Assembly (NCBI RefSeq): GCF_037975245.1
Contig: NC_092569.1
Coordinates: forward strand, 37,260,168-37,324,167
Source of the DNA: Apostichopus japonicus
Taxonomy: Eukaryota > Echinodermata > Holothuroidea > Aspidochirotida > Stichopodidae
Reading direction: 5' to 3'
DNA length: 64,000 bases
Made by a program: the position numbers and the translations under genes. Below are positions 21,606 through 34,240 of this stretch, piece after piece; position 1 is the first letter of the stretch, and every line of letters begins with the position of its first letter. Under the pieces are notes generated by a model that saw nothing but the letters and a program-made list of their open reading frames with translations, was not told the origin of the DNA and did no database searches.

Positions 21606-23828
21606 AGAGGCATGTTATGTCAGTGGTTGAGTATAATCTTGGAGTCATGTTATGTTTGTGGTTGAGTACAATACTGGAGGCATGTTATGTTTGTGGTTGA
21701 GTACAATACTGGAGGCATGTTATGTCAGTGGTTGAGTATAATACTGGAGGTATGTTATGTTTGTGGTTGAGTACAATACTGGAGGCATGTTATGTTTGTG
21801 GTTGAGTAAAATACTGGAGGCATGTTATGTCAGTGGCTGAGTACAATACTGGAGGCATGTTATGTTTTTGGTTGAGTACATTACTGGAGGCATGTTATGT
21901 TTGTGGTTGAGTACAATACTGGAGGTATGTTGTGTTTGTGGTTGAGTACAATACTGGAGGTATGTTATGTTTGTGGTTGAGTACAATACTGGAGGCATGC
22001 CATGTTTGTGGTTGAGTACAATACTGGAGGCATGTTATGTCAGTGGTTGAGAACAATACTGGAGGTATGTTATGTTTGTGGTTGAGTACAATACTGGAGG
22101 CATGTTATGTTTGTGGTTGAGTACAATACTGGAGGCATGTTATGTTTGTGGTTGAGTACAATACTGGAGGCATGTTATGTTTGTGGTTGAGTACAATACT
22201 GGAGGCATGTTATGTTTGTGGTTGAGTATAATACTGGAGGTATGTTATGTTTGTGGTTGAGTACAATACTGGAGGCATGTTATGTTTGTGGTTGAGTACA
22301 ATACTGGAGGCATATGTTATGTTTGTGTTGAGTACAATACTGGAGGCATGTTTTGTTTGTGGTTGAGTACAATACTGGAGGTATGTTATGTTTGTGGTTG
22401 AGTACAATACTGGAGGTATATTATGTTTTTGGTTGAGTAAAATACTGGAGGTATGTTATGTCAGTGGTTGAGTACAATACTGGAGGTATGTTATGTTTGT
22501 GGTTGAGTACAATACTGAAGGTATGTTATGTTTGTGGTTGAGTACAATACTGGAGGTATGTTATGTTTGTGGTTGAGTGCAATACTGGAGGTATGCCATG
22601 TTTGTGGTTGAGTACAATTCTGGAGGTATGTTATTTTTGTGGTTGAGTACAATACTGGAGGTATGTTATGTTTGTGGTTGAGTACAGTACTGGAGGTATG
22701 TTATGTTTGTGGTTGAGTACAATACTGGAGGTATGTTATGTTTGTGGTTGAGTACAATACTGGAGGTATGTTATGTTTGTGGTTGAGTACAATTCTGGAG
22801 GTATGTTATGTTTGTGGTTGAGTACAATACTGGAGGCATGTTATGTTTGTGGTTGAGTACATTACTGGAGGTATGTTATGTTTGTGGTTGAGTACAATAC
22901 TGGAGGTATGTTATGTTTGTGGTTGAGTACAATACTGGAGGTATGTTATGTTTGTGGTTGAGTACAATACTGGAGGCATGTTATGTTTGTGGTTGAGTAT
23001 AATACTGGAGGCATGTTATGTTTGTGGTTGAGTACAATACTGGAGGTATGTTATGTTTGTGGTTGAGTACAATACTGGAGGTATGTTATGTTTGTGGTTG
23101 AGTACAATACTGGAGGTATGTTATGTTTGTGGTTGAGTACAATACTGGAGGTATGTTATGTTTGTGGTTGAGTACAATTCTGGAGGCATGTTATGTTTGT
23201 GGTTGAGTACAATACTGGAGGTATGTTATGTTTGTGGTTGAGTACAATACTGGAGGCATGTTATGTTTGTGGTTGAGTATAATACTGGAGGCATGTTATG
23301 TTTGTGGTTGAGTACAATACTGGAGGTATGTTATGTTTGTGGTTGAGTACAATACTGGAGGTATGTTATGTTTGTGGTTGAGTACAATACTGGAGGCATG
23401 TTATGTTTGTGGTTGAGCACGTTACTGGAGGCATGTTATGTTTGTGGTTGAGTACAATACTGGAGGTATGTTATGTTTGTGGTTGAGTACAATACTGGAG
23501 GCATGTTATGTTTGTGGTTGAGTATAATACTGGAGGCATGTTATGTTTGTGGTTGAGTACAATACTGGAGGTATGTTATGTTTGTGGTTGAGTACAATAC
23601 TGGAGGTATGTTATGTTTGTGGTTGAGTACAATACTGGAGGTATGTTATGTTTGTGGTTGAGTACAATACTGGAGGTATGTTATGTTTGTGGTTGAGTAC
23701 AATTCTGGAGGTATGTTATGTTTGTGGTTGAGTACAATACTGGAGGCATGTTATGTTTGTGGTTGAGCACGTTACTGGAGGTATGTTATGTTTGTGGTTG
23801 AGTACAATACTGGAGGTATGTTATGTTT
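21606..23828 (+). repeat. 35-bp satellite array, about 63 copies
   Basis: Consensus unit reads GGAGG(T/C)ATGTTATGTTTGTG then GTTGAGTACAATACT. Variants (cagtgg for tttgtgg, tataat, aattct, gcacgtt) are scattered. Some are spaced by exact multiples of 35: 'gagtataatac' at 22991, 23271 and 23516, and 'gagcacgttac' about 350 bp apart. That suggests local duplication of multi-unit blocks. The last units stop abruptly at 23828. Minus-strand ORFs across it are artefacts. Confidence 0.97.
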
Positions 23829-24194
23829 CCAACTTGATGACATTCTAAATACACAGAACAGCAAAATTCCAAATGCATCACACTCAGGTTTGACCATCGG
23901 GCCAGATCAGGGGGTACAGGCCTAGGATCAATTAAGGGGCTTGCAAAATTATAGCTGCGGACTAGAATATACAGTAGCCTAACATGTACTACCATGAAGA
24001 TACCCATTTTGCAATCAAATTTGCTTCTCAAGCCATAATAATTCTTTCAAATCTGGTTCATGCCTTGGAACCGAGAACTGATTATGTATAAGACTATCTG
24101 ATGACCCTACAGCAGAACCTCTCCTATAAAATATTCTTCCTTTTTATCGGGCCCTCCCATAAAGGTTCAGGTCACTACCTAAATCAGTTGGATG

Positions 24195-26065
24195 AAATTT
24201 CGGAGTTTTCGGTTTCGATGATAATCGTAACCTTTGCAATCATGCGTGTGTGTGTGTGTGTGCGCGCTTTTGTGACGCCCAGCTTGTAAACACGATATCT
24301 CAAGAAGGGAAGCCTGGACAGTTCTCATATTTGGTACATAGGAGAACCTTATTGAGTGCAAGAAGCCTATTGTTTTTGGTGTAGGTCAAAGGTCACTTGG
24401 GGTCACCAGGGGTCAAATAGTGAAAAGCTTGTAAACATGATATCTCAAGAAACAAAGCTTGGACTGATCTCATATTTTGCATGTAGAAGTACCACATTTA
24501 GTACATGAAGCCTATTGTTTTTGGTGTAGGTCAAAGGTCACTTGGGGTCACAAGAGGTCAAATAGTGAAAAGCTTGTAAACATGATATCTCAAGAAACAA
24601 AGCTTGGACTGATCTCATATTTTGTATGTAGAAGTACCACATTTAGTACATGAAGCCTATTGTTTTTGGTGTAGGTCAAAGGTCACTTGGGGTCACCAGA
24701 GGTCAAATAGTGAAAAGCTTGTAAACATGATATCTCAAGAAGCAAAGCTTGGATTGATTTCATAGTTAGTATGTAGGTTGACCACATTAAGTACAAAAAG
24801 CCTATCGTTTTTGGTGGATGTCGAAGGTCATTTAGGGTCACCAGGGGTCAACTTGTAAAAACCTTTTCATAATATACGGTATCTCCCATCGTCCAGCCTA
24901 TAAGTAGATGACATGGGCGATTCGCCTCATAAGAATAGGAGAGCCTATTGACAATTGAAAATGATCTTATGGGCATCCGTAGATTTGAATCTGAACTCGC
25001 GACAATATCTCCATTGACTTAAGTGTGTCGCTAGAAGTCCTGAATTGCTATGTACATAGCTACATACATGTGTGTGTGTAACAGTGTCCTCCAAGGCTTG
25101 CTTGCAGACCATAGATATATAAAAGTGCTAGAGCTACTGCAACACTTGTCACTCATCCGTATGGATATTTTGCTAAAGAGTTGATGTGATTTCGATGGAA
25201 TAGTGCACTTGAATGGCGAAGCATGCCTTCTCTAGAAAATATTTGTAGATCATTGGTAGTTCTGGTTGGATGTAAGTTGCACAGGTACAATACCATTCAA
25301 ATTTCAAACCCAGCACTGACCTAGGATGTAGGTGGTGTGGTGTAATAGATGCAGTGTCTGACATGGCTGATATATTGGGACAAGCTGTGAATGAAGTAGG
25401 GGCACGTTTTCTAAAAAAGCCGTGATGTGATCCAAGGTCACCAAAGGTCAATTATGGGTCAAAATGTGTTTTTTTGGCAATAACTTGTGAAACTACCATT
25501 GACAGGGTCCGACATGGTTGATATTTGTGGACAAGTTGTGAATGGGGTAAGGGATTGTTTCAAAACATAACAGTCATGTGATCCAATGTCAACAAAGGTC
25601 AATCAGGGGTCAAAAACTAGTATTTTTGCAATAACTTGAGAACCAAATGTCCATCAAGGTTGGGAGTTACGCTATTGTAATACAATAGTCGACCTGCATT
25701 TGGGTGACCTTTGACCTCAGGTTGACCTCCAGTGACCTGTATTAGCTTCTTTCAAGTTGATTCTTTGAAGTTTCGTTGGAATATTCCAATCTAAATTGTC
25801 CATAAGTGGACTCCTCTGCAACCTTAATGTGCGAAGTTATTAGAGATTGGTTTGGTTTGTAATACTTGGTGTGCTGATTCATAACATTGATTACAAGAAC
25901 CCTATTATTTTTGATGGAGGTGTGTATAACCACGTACAGACTGACCTGTGTTAGCATGCCATAGTGTTATTGTAACAGCTAGTTCTGGTTATACTAACAA
26001 GCAGAAGTCTAGTGCATTGAAGTCATCGAAACCTCAATGCATTTTGCATTCTGGTTACTATTATG
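24195..26065 (+). repeat. AGGTCA-rich dispersed repeat (forward copy)
   Basis: Starts near 'gtttcgatgataatcgtaac', followed by a (TG)n tract (24243-24262). Four modules of about 146 bp follow (24290-24870), each with 'cttgtaaacatgatatctca', 'agcctattgtttttggt' and AGGTCAAAGGTCA. A second section (25430-25960) carries 'gggagttacgctattgtaat' and TGACCTTTGACCT at 25705-25717. The likely terminus is 'tgcattttgcattctggtta' near 26055. Perfect AGGTCA direct repeats with 1-bp spacing lie at 24383, 24538, 24673 and 25705. No coding sequence was recognised and the superfamily is unknown. Confidence 0.75.
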
Positions 26066-26069
26066 CATT

Positions 26070-27745
26070 TAGATCTGCTTATATATTATTATAATCTAAA
26101 TATGCCTCAGAATGCTCCGTTTGACGTTAAAAGCTTCTTTTTTTTTCCTAGGGGAGGACACCAACACACCCTTCATAGGAGTCAAATTCATGACTCCAGT
26201 ACAGTCCCCTCCCCCCCCCCCCCTCCTTCATAAAATATTTCATTGCCTCTTGCTCTACAAAAAAATTTCAGGCTCCTATCTTAATCAGTCTGGGCAATTT
26301 TGAATTTCCCCCACCCCCCAACCTTGAAATTCCCCATTGAAAACCACCTTTGAAAAAAAAAACACCTTCGAAATCCTGTTCAGGTCACTGTGCATTGCCT
26401 CTACGTGTTGACGAAAACATAGGTGTAGAGACCAATGTGTTGTGACCGTATATATATTGTGGCAAATTGCCGAAAATACCAAAGAAAGAGCAAAACGTAT
26501 GCTAGGTCTTCCAGTTGTGTTGTTCGTGAGGAAAAGTTCAACAATCGTTTGATTTTACAATGGTGCAGGGTCAACTACCCACGTGATTGATTAAGCTGCT
26601 TACAACACGTGATGCACCTACATCATCATCGTATAAAAAACATTAATACGTACAAGAAAGTAGTTTGCTTTTGCGTTCCATGGACCCGACCATAACCTAA
26701 AACCAAGGACTGTTCCCTGCTGTAATAGAACGGTGTACGATCTGACAGAATAGAGGCCAGGTGTTCGAGAGCTCCAGTATGTCAATAACTACTGCTGTGA
26801 CAAACATTTACCTCTGTTTATGACTGTACTTACAGGTCAGCAGGTCTATTGAACAGATGCAATAATATTAAGTTGCACTTATAGAGTTGAAGTCTGGAAA
26901 GGAACATTAAAGGCATATTCTTATTTCTTTCACACATTTGATGCAAGCATATTTCCGACATGTATCTTCTCAGGGTATAACCATTTGTTGATATCTCGTG
27001 GTTGTCCATGGGCTAACGTCAACCTGTTACCAGATATGGCCAATATGCATGGCTTGAGTTGCAGTTGGCCTATTTCCTCGACCAGTCAGTGACAGGAGGG
27101 AATGTGTTTCATGTCCATGATAAAGTGTTCGAATATTTGAGTAAAAGGTTGATTGTTACCCTTCCCCCACGCGACCCTCTTAGTGCAGTACGAATACGAT
27201 CAAATTAATTAGACTGAGCAATTACGATCCATACTTTGGATTCACATGTTAAATAAATGGCCGTGTAGGACGCATTTCCTGTCGAAGATAATGTTATGAA
27301 AATGAAGTGTGAAAAAATGATTTAAATTCTAATGGTTAATAACAAGAGCGACAAAGATGTCTTGCACCGGCCTTTAATTTCAAATGAAGAGCCCCAAAGT
27401 TATTAAAAAAAATTAGATAAACACTGACTTGGACGGCATTTCTCACGCTCTCTGGCATACCATAACCATGACGTGAAAACAAAGTGTGTACTTTACCAAA
27501 GTTAATTAAACAAAGGTTGATAAATCTCCCAGTTTGTAAATATTATCGTGACTTAGTTTGATATAGATATATGTTCAGTTACACATAAACACTTTCAGGG
27601 CCTCGGTGGTTTGTTACTTAGTTACACAATATAAAGTGCAACCGTAACGAACGGTAGGCCTTCATAATATAGTGTTTACCTGTTGTGTGTCATCGAGGGA
27701 GATCACGCAAGAGAGCCCTCCACCCCAGTTCCAACTGAGCATATA
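26070..27745. other. No recognisable gene; C-tract
   Basis: AT-rich sequence with a poly-C run near 26208-26223 and a poly-A/T region around 26350. Short ORFs have no recognisable domains. Confidence 0.3.
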
Positions 27746-27753
27746 CACACCAC

Positions 27754-28954
27754 CAGGGGCGGGATTTGAGTTGTGAAAGTGGGGGGGGGGGCAAACCTGC
27801 CAGCAAGAGTATCTAAGCGGAGCGCCACCATCAGTTGGCGCGGAGCGTACACGAAATTTTTTGGCTTTACAAACCCTCCAGATGGCCGGAAACGGCACTT
27901 CCCGAGTGCTCTAAGCTGCATGTACCCATCCTTGAAATATGGATCTCATGTCTGCAATTGTATCTAGATAGTTAATTATCGTTTACAAATTTGAAGAGGA
28001 TTGATAGTAGAACATATGGTCAGATGGTAATGTACAACTTTTGTTATACGTCACTATCTAAGCGGAGCGCCATCATCGGTTGGCAAGGAGCGTCGAAATT
28101 TCGATGAAAGGTACCCTTAGATCGGTAAAATTAACACCCATATAGGCTTTAATTGCATCTAAACAATTAATGAACTTGTGTAAATTTAGGGAGGACGGAT
28201 AGAAGAACTTATATGGTGATGTACAACTGAAGCTTATACGTCACTAATTAGGCGGTGCACCACCATCAGTTGGCGCGGCGCATCGAAATTTAAGCAAAAA
28301 GGAAATCCTAGATAAGCAAAAATGACACCTCTGGTAACAATAAATCGCATCTAGACAGTTCTTTCCCCCTAAAATTATTAGTATATTGTGCATTGGACCG
28401 ATCAAGAATATGTTCAGCACCCACTTCGAAATTCTCCCCGCGGTCCCCACTTTGCCATTGCCATTGCATATTGTTGAATGACACGGGGGGGGGGGGGGGG
28501 TGTCATGTGTCAGTGTATTGAATTTAATTATTGATATACCCAATATGCAAATCTGGCTGTCGTAAATCGTTTCTCTGGATTTAGTTATTCAACACATTCA
28601 GTAGAGCAGCAACGTTGAAAATCAATTCCTGAAGCTAGCACTGTAGCACACGCCGCGGAATCATCACATGCAGAATTGAATCGCTAGTGTGTTATCGCCA
28701 GGATTTGTAACCTGTGCTGCGAACCATGTGCTAGCTCCAGCTCCAGTTATTCTGCATGCTGCATGTTACGATGTTAAACACAAATTCGAATTAGATTCGA
28801 AACAAATAGGCCTATTTGATAGAGCTGTTGTGGGGGAATAATTTCGATTAGGGTTGTGCACATTTGTCTGCAAAAACGACAAAAAAGTGAACTAAGGTCT
28901 GGGAAAAAGTGGGGGGGGGAAAGCCCCTCTTGCCCCCCCGTAATCCCGCCCATG
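27754..28954. mobile_element. hAT-like non-autonomous element, 1.2 kb
   Basis: Left end CAGGGGCGGGATT and right end AATCCCGCCCATG are near-perfect inverted repeats. Perfect 8-bp duplication CACACCAC (27746-27753 and 28955-28962). The shared block 'gcggagcgccacca' occurs three times (about 27817, 28062, 28250). The last two fall inside a degenerate internal tandem duplication of about 175 bp. A poly-G run is at about 28484-28500. No transposase is present. Confidence 0.88.
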
Positions 28955-28969
28955 CACACCACCTAATAA

Positions 28970-30090
28970 CACCAGAATGCATTGAGATTCCGATGACTTC
29001 AATGCACTAGACTTCTGCTTGTTAGTATAAACAGAACTAGCTGTTACAATAACACTATGGCATGATAACACAGGTCAGTCTACTGTACGTGACTATACAC
29101 ACCTTCATCAAAAACAATAGGGGTCTTGTACTCAATGTTATGAATCCACACACCAAGTATTAGAGGTATCCACGATTTCCATCGTTACATATCATGTAAA
29201 AGGGTTTTCAGAGTTTGACCTCCGGTCACCTATAGAAGATTTGACCTCACAAGCAATGGATATCTTATATCAAAATATTGACAAACTTTTTTCTTTGCCC
29301 CGTATCTCCCAAAATGAGCATATTTTTCAAGATTTGACCTTCTGACCTCATAGTAGGATGTAGTTTGACACGCTGATTCCAAAAAGCAACATGACAAGTC
29401 TGTACGGCCATCCTTACTGTCGTCATTAAAAAACAAAACAAAAATGACCTCTGATAACTTCGCACACGAAGGTCGCACAGGGGTCAACCATGGACCATTT
29501 TGATCGGAAGGTACCTTTGAGAACCGATTATGGCCACGAAATTTCAAATAACCAAAGAAACTAATAAAGGTCAAAGGTCACCTAGATGCGGGTTGACTAC
29601 TGGATTACAATAGTGTAACTCCCAACCTTGACGGACATTTTGTTCTCAAGTTATTGCAAAAATACTAGTCTTTGACCCCTGACTGACCATTGTTGAACTT
29701 GGATCACATGAGTGTTATGTTTGGAAACGATCCCTTACCCCATTCACTACTAGTACTCCCAAAATATCAACCATGTCGGACCCTGTCAATGGGAGTTATT
29801 GCTTGTTTTAATATTTTGGTTTTTGGCCTCTAACTGACCTTTGGTGACCTTCACAGGCACCAAAAACAATAGGGCACATCTACTCAGTGTGGTTCTCATA
29901 TACACCAAATATTAGATTGGTCCAAGCTTCCCTTCGTGAGATACCGTGTTTACAAGCGAGGCGTCACACACACACGCACAAATACATACATGCACACACT
30001 CTCCGCCTGCATGAATGCATGTAGGTTACGATTATCATCGAAACCAAAAACTAGAGCACCAACCACGCTTGACTCTACGCAGGCCTCAAT
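28970..30090 (-). repeat. AGGTCA-rich dispersed repeat (reverse copy)
   Basis: Matches 24195-26065 in inverted orientation, from the 'agaatgcattgagattccga' terminus at about 28972 to the (AC)n tract and 'cgattatcatcgaaacc' near 30028-30046. A perfect AGGTCAAAGGTCA lies at 29568-29580. It faces the forward copy beginning near 30754, and the two are separated by a hAT-like element. Confidence 0.7.
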
Positions 30091-30098
30091 GGTAGTGC

Positions 30099-30745
30099 CA
30101 AGGGCGGCGGAAGCACTTTTAATCTGGGGGGGGGGCACCGACATCAAAGGGCACTGCAGAAATTCGATTGGACTGATGCAGCCTTATATTTAGTAGGCCT
30201 ACCCTTTATAACTCTTATTGTATTATCTTATTTGCGTATACACATCACTCCATCAACGCCCCCCCCCCCCCCCCCAAGAAAATATGCATACTAGCATTGC
30301 AATATCCAATGTGCAAATTGGGAAACAAGGAACAAGTTTTCTTTTGAGACAAAATGAGGTGAAATCATGCTAGTTGCTAATGTAGGAATCTTCCGAATTA
30401 GAGTTTATTCCGTGTTAATATCTTAACAATTTTTTTCCCATTCGAAATAGCTTTGAGATTGACCCACAGAAATTCATTAAAAGTCAGGGGCGTAGCCAGG
30501 ATTTGCAAAGTTATATGCACGACTATCTGAGCGGAGCGCCACCATCGGTTGGAGCGGAGCGTACAGAAAAATTTTTGGTTTTACAAACCCCTCAGATGGC
30601 CGAAAACGGCCCTTCCCGAGTGTTCATTCTGGTTCCCTAGCCTCTTGCTAACTTGAGACACCTCAATTTTTTATGTAGAAAAAGGGCACATTTTTAACCT
30701 GATGAAAAGTGGGGGGGCACGTGCCCCCCGGTTCCGCCGCCCTTG
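30099..30745. mobile_element. hAT-like non-autonomous element, 647 bp
   Basis: Inverted ends CAAGGGCGGCGGAA and complement. Perfect 8-bp duplication GGTAGTGC (30091-30098 and 30746-30753). A second, unpaired hAT-type end (CAGGGGCGTAGCCAGG at about 30487) and the shared 'gcggagcgccaccatcggtt' block lie inside. That implies nested or chimeric origin. Confidence 0.88.
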
Positions 30746-30985
30746 GGTAGTGCCTTTTTGGTTTCGATGAAAATCGTAACCTTTGTACTGAGTCGTGCAG
30801 GCCGACGAGTGTCGCATTGCTTGTAAACACGATATATCAAGAAGGGAAGCTTAGACCAATCTTATAGTTGGTGTGTAGGAGTACCACATTGAGATGAAGA
30901 AGCCTGTTGTTTTAGAGGAGGACAAAGGTCATTTGGGGTCACCAGGGGTCAAATTGTGAAAACCTTGAAAACACGATATCTCAAA

Positions 30986-31738
30986 CAGTGGCGTAGCCAG
31001 AGGAGGCCGGGGGAAAATCCCCCCATTTGCTTTGTGCTACAATCTTGTCCCCCCTCCCCCCAATGAAATCCAGTGATGTATTCAAAATACTTCTTTTTTA
31101 CACTTTTTCGAGTTCTAATCACAAGTATTCATACCTCAGGGCTCATGTTATAAGGTCAGAACTTGGTAATCAGACCGAGATATTACACATTTTGTGCTTT
31201 CATCATACCCACATACGGAGACCGTTGATCAATATCGTCCTACAGAATAAGCGCCAATAATTTGGCCGGTTGTATAACCATTACAAACTAGCGCTAGCAA
31301 CCCATGTGCATTTTCAGCAACCAATGATGCCACTCGCGGATAATTTTCACTGCACGTTTAGGCCCAATAGGCCTAGTGAAACTTGTTTGTGTGGAAATCT
31401 GGGCATGTAGTGAATTAGAGTAGCTAATTTATTCATTGTATCCTTTTCATAATGTACGGAATTATTTATTCATTTACTCACGCTGCATTACTGTTATTTG
31501 TTAAACCATAGGCCCCTATAGCGTATTTCGAAACGATGGAATTGAAAGATCATTATATCAAGTTCAATTTCATATCTCACATAGACCTAGGCCTAACCAT
31601 TGGATGTGTATTTGTGCAGACGAGGTGCCCATTAATACATATATTTCTTGGTAATTCCTATCATCAACCATCACGGGGTTGCCCCCCCCCCCCGAAAAAT
31701 CTTGCCCCCCTAACAATAGAATGCTGGCTACGCCACTG
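30986..31738. mobile_element. hAT-like non-autonomous element, 753 bp
   Basis: Perfect 15-bp inverted ends CAGTGGCGTAGCCAG and complement. Flanking 8-bp duplication is ATCTCAAA (30978-30985) against ATCTCAAG (31739-31746), one mismatch. The target is the conserved 'gatatctcaagaagg' phrase of the host repeat, so ATCTCAAG is the original site. The interior has C-runs and no transposase. Confidence 0.9.
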
Positions 31739-31795
31739 ATCTCAAGAAGGGGAGCTTGGCCCAATCTCATATGGTATGTAGTTGTGACACGTTAA

Positions 31796-32609
31796 AGCAG
31801 CATTTTGCGTCCTCGACTATGATATTTCTCAACCTCACTGACTCCACTATGCCATAACAACATACATAACTAGCTTATCTATTTATATTTTACTTCAAAT
31901 GGTGGCATAAAAGTCGAAAAAATTGCAACTTTCAACTTTGTTGTTCTCCAAGATATTTTCCGTTGGCAACCCAATAAACCTCGCCCATAATATGAATATT
32001 TAAACACTACGAAAGTCATTGACAGATACGTAATATAACACCACGCTCGATTTGTGTACAGTCTATATGGCAGTTGTACCAGTGGTGTTGCATAACAACT
32101 CCCTGGTTGTACCAACGCAAAGTCTTGAATCTATTTTTAGCAACGGCTCATAACTAAACCTGCATCTCTGATTGGTTGAATTCAAACTAGTGGGTTTGGG
32201 AACTGAATGCGATTTAATTTTGTATGTGGAATACTAGCCAATTAACGTTTTTGGCAGGGACAAACTTGGCTAATATCTTAATTTACTGTTTTGTGATTTG
32301 ATGTATGTAAAAAACTCGATGGACATGTCAAAAAAGTAGAAAACGGCGACCAAACGCAAAATGCTCATGAATAAACATACTATTCACTGATTGGTGGAAT
32401 TCAAACTAGTGGATTTGGAGATATGAAAACTTTGTCGAGGACACTTTACTCGTTATCGATATAAATCGTTACTTACTCGCTAATTAACGCTCTTGGCAGG
32501 GTGAAACTTGGATGGTATCTTAGTTTGCGGTTTTATGATTGATACATGTAAAAAAATCGATGCACATGTTAAAAAGGTGGAAAAAAGCGACCCAACGCAA
32601 AATGCTGCT
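31796..32609. mobile_element. TTAA-flanked MITE, 814 bp
   Basis: Perfect 15-bp inverted ends AGCAGCATTTTGCGT and complement, flanked by TTAA (31792-31795 and 32610-32613). About 200 bp is duplicated in tandem inside ('gaattcaaactagtg' at about 32179 and 32398), and a third copy of the 'aacgcaaaatgct' end word sits at the junction near 32363. Inserted in the AGGTCA-rich repeat. No transposase is present. Confidence 0.85.
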
Positions 32610-33004
32610 TTAAGTACATACCTATTGTTTTTTGTAGAGGTCATATGTCATTTGAAGTCATGTGGACCAGGGATTACAAATCTCCCGGCGCCTGCTTAAT
32701 GTACGACTTGTAGGTGTACCACATTGAGTTGAAGAAGCCTGTGGTCTTTGGTATATCAATCTGTATGCTGAATACAAGAAACGTTTCTATCTCGTTCATC
32801 AGCTGCCAATGTTAATATTATTGGTCATATCTCAATGTTTTTTGCTGTACTACTTAGATTGAAGTACGTTGTTCATCCTGTCTATACCCTACAGCCTATA
32901 GTGTGTTGCATTCATATAAGATTATCACTGAAACCGAACTGTATATTGCTGTCTGGTTTAATGTAAGCATGCCACAGTAGTTTGTAGGGTGAAAATCAAC
33001 GTAA

Positions 33005-34080
33005 TGCCTTAAGGAGTTCTTTTTTTTCTTTTTCTTTTGCTGTGGAAACAGGAGGTGAGAATACTATTAATGCAAAGTCCTCGATGTAGCATTTATTCAT
33101 ATTCCAGTACTGAGAAACGGGGTTATATCGTTGCTAACAGTCCATATAGTCATATTTAAAGATAAAAACCGAGGGTGCCATGGATGGCCTACGCGACAGC
33201 CTATCCAGTGACTTCTAAAAGGCTTTAGAGACCGCGTTAATGCATCCGGGTAGTTTTCAACGTGCATACCGCCACCACTCTTACATCTATACGCCAGAGC
33301 CATAATGTAGAGGGATATATGATTACTATATGTTAAACCTCCTTAGGTTGCGGTGTGTTAAGTTCGACGGTAGCCTGTAAATCAATACAAACCTCTTCAC
33401 ATTTAGTCGACTTATTTCCCCTCTTTACTGATCCGTAAATCTCTTTAACGGTCCACTTACTGGACACTTGTACTGCCCATCCGGCCGATTAACCATGTGT
33501 ATACACATCTACTCCTTGGATATGAAGGAACAAGTGGACCTATGTCACGACAAATACACCCAGGTGTGAATGGGATATAAAGCACACGTGTATTCAGCTC
33601 TCTTCTAGATGTCTTTGTCTGCCACACCTGTGCAATAATATATTAATGTATGTAATAACTGCATTGCTTGTTCGATAGTCTATCACGCACATGTTCGACG
33701 ATCAGGATCAGCTACAACTTTTTAGAAGTCATAATTATGTGGCGTTAATTCTGTAACGGGACTTCTGTTGGTAACGGGACTACTATGAAAGCAATGCAAA
33801 AAGGAAAAGGGTTTTTAAACTTAACTGAAAATATCCACCAACTCTCTTCAATGTTAAAAGTAATTGTTATACAACGATGACAAGTTATAAAATGGGCACC
33901 TGGCTGTAGCCATAGGAAAATTACGAGTTGTTGACGAGTAATACAAATTCGATTTGATTGTATGCTCCTGCATTGTGGACATGAAGACTGCGGCAAGGGA
34001 AGGTGAGAACTGAATAATGGAGGTGGATGTTACAACCGGTGTTCTCGTCAAGATGATGAATTTCTTCCTAACTATACAAA
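33005..34080. other. No recognisable feature
   Basis: Unique AT-rich sequence. Short ORFs show no domain. Confidence 0.3.
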
Positions 34081-34240
34081 CAATACTTACAATTTATTAG
34101 CCTTTGCATTGACTTTGAAAAGAAAAAAATAAACTCTCTTTTTACGTGTTTGCAGTATACTGATCCGGAAACGAGAAATATGGGAGAAATGATTACTATT
34201 GGTAGGTTTGGTACACACACATACACTATCCGGTCCGCTC

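Larger units (their letters stand above)
30754..33000 (+). repeat. AGGTCA-rich dispersed repeat (forward copy, twice interrupted)
   Basis: Begins 'ggtttcgatgaaaatcgtaa' and 'gcttgtaaacacgatatatc'. Split by a hAT-like element at 30986-31738, after which 'atctcaagaagggg' resumes. Split again by a TTAA element at 31796-32609, after which 'gtacatacctattgtttt' resumes. The end is diverged (about 32840-32990), resembling 58030-58165. Confidence 0.65.

Noticed and set aside
21606-23828. CRISPR-like regular repeat
   Set aside because: Units are directly adjacent with no unique spacers, and the context is eukaryotic. It is a satellite.
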